The translations under genes and the position numbers were made by a program. Below the pieces are notes generated by a model that was given only the letters and a program-made list of their open reading frames with translations, did not search any database and had not been told where the DNA came from. From Alphaproteobacteria bacterium (GTDB lineage Bacteria; Pseudomonadota; Alphaproteobacteria; Rhizobiales; Rhizobiaceae), in assembly GCA_030428345.1 (NCBI GenBank), contig JAUIBM010000206.1, positions 1-6,059 on the forward strand: DNA of 6,059 nt. The letters are read 5' to 3'. How positions within the stretch are numbered: the stretch's first letter is position 1; each line of letters starts with the position of its first letter. Below, piece after piece: positions 1 to 5,397 of the stretch.

Positions 1-1028
1 CTCTCGCCCAGCGGGGTGATCCGCAGGTCGCGCAATCCGGTGGCCGAGGAGCCGACAAAGACGATGTTTCCTTCGATCAGCGCGCGGATGTCCTCTGCGG
101 GTCGCTGGAGCAGATCCTTGGCGGGAAGGTAGAGCGAGCGGTCTTCGTCATGCGCGAAGTAGATTCGGAAGCGGCCCTGCCGGTCGACCGGCGCGACGAA
201 TTGCCCGACCTTCAGGCTGGTCATTCCGGCCCTGCCGGCCGAGAGTTCGCCACTCGCCGAGGTCGTCTTGAGTACGTAGCTGGCCGCGCCCTGGGCAACG
301 CGCAAGGCTTCGATCGACAGCGAGGGATAGATTTTCTTGCCATTGGTGACGAACATCGGCACTTCGCGCACCACGTCGTCCTTCTGCTCGGAAAGCGACA
401 TGAGCCCATTGCCCGAGGCGGCATCCTGGAAGATGGGAAGAGACATGATGCTGCCCGTGAATGGCCTGAGCACGGGCTTGGGGTCCTCGCCCAGGAAGGC
501 GTAGCCAGCCTTGATTTCCGGCAGGACCTTGTCGATGCGCGGTTCGCTGAAAAAGCCGATCACCGTCGGTGTCCTGGCGATCGACGCCGCCAGGACGGCG
601 TCATTGTCGGGAAGGGAGGAAACCGCCTGTTCCAGCAGTTTTTCCTGCGCCGGATCGATGCCGGACTTGCCCGCTTCCTGCAGGGTCCGCAGGAAGGCGG
701 CCGGACCGGTGCGGTCCGGCTCGGAGAACACCACGTCGAAGGCGATCGCGGCTGCGCCCAGTTCGCCCAGCCTGTCGACCATCGCGGCAATTCGGGTGCG
801 CGGCCACGGCCATTGGCCGAATTCGGCGATGGAGCCTTCGTCGATATCGATGATGCGGATCGGCTGGCCCAGGGGCTGGCGCGGCTTGAACCGCTGATAG
901 GCGTCGAAGGTCAGATCGCCGAGGCCGGTCAGAATTGGCGGGTCGCCATAGCGCCACGTCCATGCTCCGGCCATCGTCGCAATCGCCACGACCAGCACAT
1001 AGAGCGTCTTGCGCGGCACCCTGCGCAT
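1..1028 (-). CDS. CHASE2-domain sensor protein, N-terminal part (probable CHASE2 adenylate cyclase)
   Basis: The first 342 residues are visible and the frame runs off the left edge. A short basic N-terminus is followed by one hydrophobic segment (about residues 8-24, LYVLVVAIATMAGAW), then a long extracytoplasmic region. That region has CHASE2 hallmarks: IRIIDIDEGSIAEFGQWPWPR at about 57-77, a GAAAIAFDVVFSEPDR stretch at 91-106, and NIVFVGSSATGLRDLRITPLG near 321-341, where CHASE2 domains normally end before a group of membrane helices. Family knowledge: CHASE2 is an extracellular sensory domain found on class III cyclases, histidine kinases and other outputs; the output here is outside the window. 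A cyclase is inferred because the neighbours are cyclic-nucleotide genes. ATG at 1028 is chosen, with GGGTGA six bases upstream; an adjacent in-frame GTG at 1031 is equally possible, and an in-frame stop lies two codons before that GTG. It follows the MBL gene after 86 bp, so co-transcription is likely. Confidence 0.88.
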   Translation of the reverse strand, partial: MRRVPRKTLYVLVVAIATMAGAWTWRYGDPPILTGLGDLTFDAYQRFKPRQPLGQPIRIIDIDEGSIAEFGQWPWPRTRIAAMVDRLGELGAAAIAFDVVFSEPDRTGPAAFLRTLQEAGKSGIDPAQEKLLEQAVSSLPDNDAVLAASIARTPTVIGFFSEPRIDKVLPEIKAGYAFLGEDPKPVLRPFTGSIMSLPIFQDAASGNGLMSLSEQKDDVVREVPMFVTNGKKIYPSLSIEALRVAQGAASYVLKTTSASGELSAGRAGMTSLKVGQFVAPVDRQGRFRIYFAHDEDRSLYLPAKDLLQRPAEDIRALIEGNIVFVGSSATGLRDLRITPLGE

Positions 1029-1090
1029 CACGGTTCACCCGATCGTGGCAGGCGCGGCGAACCGGGCAGGGCGGCTAGAGGGAAATCGTA

Positions 1091-1112
1091 CGGGGCGCGC
1101 ATATCGGCCCCG
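1091..1112 (-). repeat. Short GC-rich inverted repeat after the MBL gene
   Basis: CGGGGC at 1091-1096 and GCCCCG at 1107-1112 can form a six-base-pair stem with a ten-base loop, just downstream of the stop codon of the MBL gene. No run of T follows on the transcribed strand, so it does not look like an intrinsic terminator. It could be a transcript-stabilising or pausing hairpin, or chance in GC-rich DNA. Confidence 0.3.
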
Positions 1113-1114
1113 AC

Positions 1115-1957
1115 TCACAGCCTGATGCTCATCGCCTCGCGGGCGACGCCGCTTTGTGCGTGCTCCTCGCGGATGGCGGCCTCGATCGCGTCGAGCTCGT
1201 CATCCGTGCGGAACGGCATGTGATGAATGGAAAGGAAGGCGCCGGCATTGGCCTTGGCGCGCAGGCGCATGCCTTCCTCCCAGGTCGAGTGTCCGTAGCC
1301 GGCGAAATCGGGCAGTTCTGCATCGGTGAAGCTGGCGTCGTAGACGAACAGGTCCACATCCTTCAGCAGTTTCACCACATTGCGGTCGGTCTTGCCCGGA
1401 ACATGCTCGGTATCGGTGATGAAGGCAAAGGATTTTCCTTCATATTCAACGCGGTAGCCGGTAGCGCCGCCCGGATGGTTGAGAGGCGCGGTGCGCACCA
1501 TGATGCCATCGCCCAGATCGATGGTCTGGTTGCGCTCGACCTCGCGGTAGCGCGTCTTGGCGGAGAACACCTCGGGGCCGACCGGAAAATAGGGCCGGCG
1601 CATGAGCCCCCTCATCGATTCCGACGTGGAGCCGGAGCCGTCGAGATGACCCATCCACACGTCGATTTCATAGTCGGGCGAGAAGAACGGAGCGAAGAAG
1701 GGAACGCCCTCGATGTGATCGTAATGCACATGCGTGAACATCAGATCGAGGCGGTGAATGCGCCCCTGCTCGACGATCCGGCTGCCCAGTTCACGGATGC
1801 CGGTGCCAGCGTCGAACACGATGATCCGGCTGCCGCAGCGGACCTCGGCGCAGATCGTGTTGCCGCCGGTCCGCTGGAACTGGCGTCCGGGCGAGGCCAG
1901 CGTCCCGCGAACGCCCCAGAACGTTATCTCGAAATCCGTGTTTGTGCACTCGGTCAA
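1115..1957 (-). CDS. Metallo-beta-lactamase-fold hydrolase, cyclic-phosphodiesterase-like
   Basis: This is a 280-residue soluble MBL-fold protein with no signal peptide or membrane segment. It starts with the typical first strand (ITFWGVRGTLASPG, 11-24) and FDAGTGIRELG (48-58). The metal-binding motif HxHxDH is intact as HVHYDH (76-81). Other likely ligands are H161 in LNHPGG, D182 in ITDTEH, and the histidines at 245-246 (SIHHMP). YDASFTDAEL (206-215) and GHSTWEEG (222-229) are typical of a branch related to PhnP, RNase Z and cyclic-nucleotide phosphodiesterases. A di-metal phosphodiesterase is therefore expected; hydrolysis of a cyclic nucleotide is inferred from the neighbouring cyclase and nucleotide-binding genes, not proven. 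The apparent start is TTG at 1957, 28 bp after the preceding stop, with a weak GAGAG upstream. The frame stays open upstream but offers no ATG or GTG nearby, and the next internal Met is beyond the first conserved strands. A beta-lactamase role is unlikely. Confidence 0.88.
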   Translation of the reverse strand: MTECTNTDFEITFWGVRGTLASPGRQFQRTGGNTICAEVRCGSRIIVFDAGTGIRELGSRIVEQGRIHRLDLMFTHVHYDHIEGVPFFAPFFSPDYEIDVWMGHLDGSGSTSESMRGLMRRPYFPVGPEVFSAKTRYREVERNQTIDLGDGIMVRTAPLNHPGGATGYRVEYEGKSFAFITDTEHVPGKTDRNVVKLLKDVDLFVYDASFTDAELPDFAGYGHSTWEEGMRLRAKANAGAFLSIHHMPFRTDDELDAIEAAIREEHAQSGVAREAMSIRL

Positions 1958-1985
1958 CGTCTTGCTCTCTGCCGACCCATCCGTA

Positions 1986-2456
1986 TCAAACGGCTTTTGC
2001 CAGTTCGAGCTGGCGACGGGCGTCGGTCAACTCGGATGTGGTCCTGGAAAGACGCAGCGCCAATTCCCGCATGACCTGTACGCCCAGCTTGGGAAAGTCG
2101 GTGATCAGGCCGAGGAAGTGTTCCTTCTTGATCTTCAGAACGACCAGTTCGCCCTTGGCCTTGAGGGTCGCGGTGCGCGGCACGTCGCAAAGAATGGCGA
2201 TCTCGCCGACCACGGCGTTCTCGCCGAGCTGCGCGACCTCGATTTCCTCCTCGCCGACCTCGACGATGACCTTCGCGGCGCCCTTGACGATGACATAGGC
2301 GGCGTCGCCGACTTCACCCTGATGGAAGACGGACTGGCTGTCGCGATAGGTCATGCGGTCCGAGGCGAAAGCCAGGAGCTTCAACTTGCCGGGGTCGATT
2401 GCCGCAAAAAGAGGAATACGCCGCAATACGTCGACTTCTTCACTGAGCGTCGCCAT
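1986..2456 (-). CDS. Stand-alone cyclic-nucleotide-binding domain protein
   Basis: This 156-residue protein is essentially one CNB (CRP/PKA-type) domain. An N-terminal helix (LSEEVDVLRRIPLFAAI, 4-20) leads into the beta roll, with VFHQGEVGDAAYVIVKGAAK at 43-62. The phosphate-binding cassette is close to the family consensus: VGEIAILCDVPRTATLKA at 83-100, with G84 and E85 (ribose contact) and R94 (phosphate contact) all present, so real cyclic-nucleotide binding is expected. The residue after the arginine is Thr95. A C-terminal helical tail (about 120-156) follows, but there is no helix-turn-helix, so it is not a CRP/FNR transcription factor. A protein-protein regulatory role is inferred, the natural candidates being the membrane protein just upstream and the MBL hydrolase just downstream. 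The ATG at 2456 is well supported by a strong Shine-Dalgarno. The gap to the next gene is only 28 bp. Confidence 0.93.
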   Translation of the reverse strand: MATLSEEVDVLRRIPLFAAIDPGKLKLLAFASDRMTYRDSQSVFHQGEVGDAAYVIVKGAAKVIVEVGEEEIEVAQLGENAVVGEIAILCDVPRTATLKAKGELVVLKIKKEHFLGLITDFPKLGVQVMRELALRLSRTTSELTDARRQLELAKAV

Positions 2457-2460
2457 TGGA

Positions 2461-2469
2461 CTCTCCTTT
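2461..2469 (-). promoter_or_regulatory. Strong ribosome binding site for the CNB gene
   Basis: On the transcribed strand AAAGGAGAG lies four bases before the ATG at 2456. It is the best Shine-Dalgarno in the window and settles the start of the CNB gene. It suggests that this small protein is made in larger amounts than the membrane protein encoded just upstream. Confidence 0.8.
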
Positions 2470-2483
2470 CTGCCGCCACTCGA

Positions 2484-2509
2484 GACGCAAAGGCGGGAGG
2501 ATTTGCGTC
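2484..2509 (-). repeat. Perfect 8-bp inverted repeat in the ABC-CNB intergenic gap
   Basis: GACGCAAA and its exact complement TTTGCGTC are separated by a ten-base loop. On the transcribed strand the first arm begins inside the stop codon of the ABC gene, and the hairpin ends 14 bases before the ribosome binding site of the CNB gene. No T-run follows, so it is not a classical terminator. A hairpin that protects or terminates processing of the segment, giving different dosage of the two proteins, would fit this position; this is inference. Confidence 0.55.
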
Positions 2510-5237
2510 ATGCCCCCATCAACTCACGATAAGCTTGCGATTCCCGCTGCAACTGCTCCGGGGAGCCGTCGTCCACCAGCGTTCCCTGTTTGAATACCAG
2601 CACCCGTTCGAACATGTCGGCGAAAGCCATGTTCATCGGCGCCCATATCACGCCAAACACATTTCCGTCCCGCCCCTTGGATCTGGCGAGCACGTTATCA
2701 AGGATCACCTTCTGCGTGCGGCCGTCAAGCGTGTTGAGCGCCTGATTGACGATGAGGAAGTCGGGTTTCTTCAGCAATGCCCGCGCCATATGCAGTTTCT
2801 GGCGCTGCGTTTCGGAAAGCCGCTTGCCGCCCGAGCCGATATTGTATTCGAGCCCGATGCGGAAAATATCGTCCGTAAGGTCCATCTCGGCAAGCAGTTG
2901 GCGGATCGCGTTGGTGACGCGTTCCGGGCCCTCAGCGACGCCGGAAGAAATGCGCCCGAGCAGCACGTTGTCGAGCACCGAGGCCGCGGGGTTGTAGCGC
3001 TCGGGATCGTAGAAATTGACCGGAGGCTCGTCCATTTGCTGCAGGCGCTCCTGCAGCAATGCGCGCGCAGTCAGGATTTTGGCCTTGAGCTCGTCGTCCA
3101 GCAGTCCGAGACGATTGCGCGCCTCGGTATAGGCGAAGGGCAATTGCAGGACCATCTTCTGGTCGGCAGGGCTGACCTCGCTCATCGGCATTGCGCCGAT
3201 GCGGTTGAGCAGCGCCCGGTATTCGGGGATCTGGTCCGCCTCCATATAGGTCAATTGCTCGAAGAACGGGTTGTCCGCGGACAGATCGCCGAACAGTTCC
3301 ACCGTGGTGGAAGCGACTTCCTTGCCCATTTCGAACAGCGGACCCTCGAGCCCGGTTTCGGCAATCACCTTGCGCACGACCTCGTTGCTGGCGAAATTGG
3401 CCGGGTCGTAGGCGGCGTTGGTGGAGGTTCCGAACAGGATGTTCTCGCCGATCGTCGCCTGCGTGTTGTATTCTGCGGGGTCGAAAGGCTCAACCAGTCC
3501 GGCCAGTCCCAGTTCGCCCAGGCGGTCGCGGAAATTGTGCCGGGCCTGGATAAGCTCCTCGCACAGCTTGGGATAGACTTTCGGGTCGAGCGTGCCGCGC
3601 AGTCCGAATGTGCGAACGTCGGCCTCCAGATCGACATCGACCAGGATCCTGCGGATTTCCTGCTCCAGGTCAGCGGCTTCGCGCAGCCCGATGCGCTTCA
3701 GATCGATCCAGTCGGAGTCCATGTCCAGATCGCTGTTGCCGGCCGAAATGGCCTCCTCAAGCGCCCTCTTTCTTTCCGGCGCCAGCGCCTCGCCGGCCGG
3801 CGAGGCCGCCACCGGGTGGTTCTTCAGAACATAGGTCAGCGCGTCGAACAGGCTCGACTGCGGGAAATAGGTGCTGCCGTCCAGATAGGCGATGCGCCGG
3901 CCGGTGACGCTTTCCGCCAGCGCGTCGATTGGCGTGCCGTCGATCTCGATGCGGCCGGAGGAGGGGCGCTGGATGCGCGCCAACGCCTCGGCGAAATGCG
4001 TCGCGCCGGCATTGACGGCGCCGACCAGGGCGATGTGCTCGCCGACCGATATCTTGGCCGAGGCGCGCTCGATCAGCTTGGAGCCGGTTTCGTCGATCAC
4101 CTGAAGGTTGGAGACCTCATAGCCTTGCTTGATCGGCGGCACGGGGCCGGGATCCGGTTTCTGCTGCTCCGCGGGCAGAAGGTCGTCGGCGTGGAACTGC
4201 TCCACGATCTGCGTGTAGCGCGCGTCGACCGTCAAGCGGGCCTGATCGTAGTCGATAAGGCCCCGGATCGGATCGGGCAGGTCCTTGAAGGCCGCGATGA
4301 CGGCGACGAGCTGACCGATGTCGAGCGTGCCGCGAATCGCCAGATAGCCGCCGGCCGCATAGAAGATGAACGCCAGGAACTGGATCAGCATGTTGTTGAT
4401 GAACTTTACCGTAAACTTGCGCTGATAAAGTTCGAACCGGATGAAATAGAGCCGGCCGAGCGTCCCCGAGATATGGGCGCGCTCCAGATTGCTCGTGTCG
4501 TTGACGTGGGCTTCCTGGATGCTCTCCACGACTTCGCCGATATGGCCGGCCAATTGGCGCGCCTCGATCTGGCGCTGCTTGCCGAGCACGATGAGCCGGC
4601 GCCGCAGGCGCGGGATCAGCCAGGCCTGGAACAGCACCACGACCAGCGTCACGAAGCCCAAGGGCACGTTCTGGATGAAGATGAAGACCAGTCCGGTCAG
4701 CGCCTGGCCGCCCAGGAACAATGGCTGGGTGAAGGCGTCGCCGCTGAAATTGCCCATCGGCTCGATCTCGTCCTTGATCATGGACGCGATTTCCGAGGCC
4801 TTGGTGCGGCGGAAGCGCGAGAGCGGATAGCGCAGGACGCGGTCGAACAGTTCGTAGCGCATGCGGCGCATCAGCCGCTCGCCCATCCTGCCCTTGAAAG
4901 TGTTGATGTAGAGCTTGAACTGGCCATTGGCCGCAACCAGCAAGAGGAAGCAGACCGAGAGCGCGAAGAGATAGGGCACGCGCTCCATCGGGATGCCGGG
5001 GAAGATCATCACCGGCCCGCCGGTCAACCAGTCCGGCAAGGGCAGATAGGTCGTCAGGAAGAGCTGCGTGTCATCCGGATTTTCAAAGCCCGTGCCCTGG
5101 ATCGGGCCGTTGACGATCCGCTTGGGCAGGTCGAGGCTCATGAAATAGGTCGGCATCGACAGCAGGATGATAAAGAGCATCCAGATCTGGTCGCGCCGGG
5201 AATTCGTCCAGATATAGCGAAGGAGATTGGTCTCCAT
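2508..5237 (-). CDS. ABC exporter-like membrane protein with degenerate, expanded nucleotide-binding domain (predicted pseudo-ATPase)
   Basis: An intact 909-residue frame. The N-terminal part (about 1-345) is an ABC exporter transmembrane domain with six predicted helices near 18-33, 86-104, 172-190, 193-209, 281-299 and 306-320; the GTLDIGQLVAVIAAFKDLPD stretch is typical of the last helix. The loop between helices 1 and 2 is unusually long (34-85). The C-terminal part begins like a normal nucleotide-binding domain (SVGEHIALVGAVNAGATHF, 397-415; SSGRIEIDG, 426-434), but the Walker A lysine is Ala412, Walker B reads FLIVNQ (827-832) with Asn-Gln in place of Asp-Glu, the signature is LSETQ (807-811), and no histidine exists in the H-loop segment (859-880). 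The D-loop Asp838 remains. Residues 448-823 contain three repeats. ATP hydrolysis by this chain is unlikely unless a partner subunit supplies it; a regulated channel, scaffold or receptor is possible. ATG at 5237 has a weak RBS; an in-frame TTG at 5249 with GGGGA seven to eight bases upstream is a serious alternative (913 residues). Confidence 0.9.
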   Translation of the reverse strand: METNLLRYIWTNSRRDQIWMLFIILLSMPTYFMSLDLPKRIVNGPIQGTGFENPDDTQLFLTTYLPLPDWLTGGPVMIFPGIPMERVPYLFALSVCFLLLVAANGQFKLYINTFKGRMGERLMRRMRYELFDRVLRYPLSRFRRTKASEIASMIKDEIEPMGNFSGDAFTQPLFLGGQALTGLVFIFIQNVPLGFVTLVVVLFQAWLIPRLRRRLIVLGKQRQIEARQLAGHIGEVVESIQEAHVNDTSNLERAHISGTLGRLYFIRFELYQRKFTVKFINNMLIQFLAFIFYAAGGYLAIRGTLDIGQLVAVIAAFKDLPDPIRGLIDYDQARLTVDARYTQIVEQFHADDLLPAEQQKPDPGPVPPIKQGYEVSNLQVIDETGSKLIERASAKISVGEHIALVGAVNAGATHFAEALARIQRPSSGRIEIDGTPIDALAESVTGRRIAYLDGSTYFPQSSLFDALTYVLKNHPVAASPAGEALAPERKRALEEAISAGNSDLDMDSDWIDLKRIGLREAADLEQEIRRILVDVDLEADVRTFGLRGTLDPKVYPKLCEELIQARHNFRDRLGELGLAGLVEPFDPAEYNTQATIGENILFGTSTNAAYDPANFASNEVVRKVIAETGLEGPLFEMGKEVASTTVELFGDLSADNPFFEQLTYMEADQIPEYRALLNRIGAMPMSEVSPADQKMVLQLPFAYTEARNRLGLLDDELKAKILTARALLQERLQQMDEPPVNFYDPERYNPAASVLDNVLLGRISSGVAEGPERVTNAIRQLLAEMDLTDDIFRIGLEYNIGSGGKRLSETQRQKLHMARALLKKPDFLIVNQALNTLDGRTQKVILDNVLARSKGRDGNVFGVIWAPMNMAFADMFERVLVFKQGTLVDDGSPEQLQRESQAYRELMGA
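2769..3896 (-). repeat. Three tandem diverged repeats encoded inside the ABC nucleotide-binding domain
   Basis: Protein-level repeats, in residues of the 909-aa protein: copy 1 about 448-580, copy 2 about 581-738, copy 3 about 739-823. Three blocks align without gaps. Block a: LDGSTYFPQSSLFDALTY (452-469), FDPAEYNTQATIGENILF (585-602), YDPERYNPAASVLDNVLL (743-760). Block b: EIRRILVDVDLEADVRTFGL (527-546), VVRKVIAETGLEGPLFEMGK (620-639), AIRQLLAEMDLTDDIFRIGL (777-796). Block c: ELIQARHNF (561-569), KILTARALL (720-728), KLHMARALL (814-822). In a normal ABC domain these correspond to the Q-loop region, the helical subdomain and the helix after the signature, present once. Only copy 3 keeps a recognisable signature (LSETQ). 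Boundaries are approximate. Confidence 0.75.
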
Positions 5238-5397
5238 CTGGTCTTTCAACTGATTTCCCCGCCCGACAGTAGCTGCGATTGCCAAGTTTGCGCGCCCAGG
5301 AATTGAACGCCGCAAGCCCCCCGACGCCGCCACGATAGCAGGGAAACGCCGCCGGAAAAGCCCCCATTCTTTTCAGCCTGTGATTTTAGGGCCAGAA
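5238..5397 (-). other. 160-bp intergenic gap upstream of the ABC gene
   Basis: This is the largest gap in the window. On the transcribed strand it has no convincing terminator after the cyclase stop and no clear -35/-10 pair. It does contain GGGGA about seven bases before an in-frame TTG (5249), which could make that TTG the true start of the ABC gene. A separate promoter for the four downstream genes could lie here but cannot be shown by eye. Confidence 0.4.

Noticed and set aside
601..1038. A minus-strand frame starting at GTG 1038, in a different frame from the CHASE2 gene
   Set aside because: It overlaps the CHASE2 coding frame and translates to a low-complexity Arg/Pro/Ala-rich sequence.
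1091..1112. Intrinsic terminator after the MBL gene
   Set aside because: The stem is only six base pairs and no T-run follows on the transcribed strand.
150..1223. A 357-codon plus-strand open frame opposite the CHASE2 gene
   Set aside because: The minus-strand frame carries clear CHASE2 motifs; the plus frame is an antisense shadow crossing into the MBL gene.
1154..2074. A 306-codon plus-strand open frame opposite the MBL gene
   Set aside because: It mirrors the well-supported MBL gene, has no recognisable motif and shows antisense composition.
1986..2456. CNB protein as a CRP/FNR transcription factor
   Set aside because: The protein ends after the CNB domain and one helical tail; there is no helix-turn-helix and no room for one.
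2508..5237. ABC-like gene as a pseudogene or frameshifted gene
   Set aside because: The frame is uninterrupted from the first membrane helix to the C-terminal QGTLVDDGSPEQL region, and the large insertion is ordered repeats, not scrambled sequence.
1758..5306. A 1182-codon open frame on the plus strand, antisense to the ABC, CNB and part of the MBL genes
   Set aside because: It lies opposite three genes with clear conserved domains. Its translation shows no recognisable domain and is rich in Arg, Asp, Gln, Val and His, typical of antisense frames in GC-rich DNA.
5379..5394. Possible CRP-type operator (TGTGA, six bases, GGCCA) just downstream of the cyclase stop
   Set aside because: Only the first half-site matches TGTGA-N6-TCACA; the second half is poor and such half-sites occur by chance.
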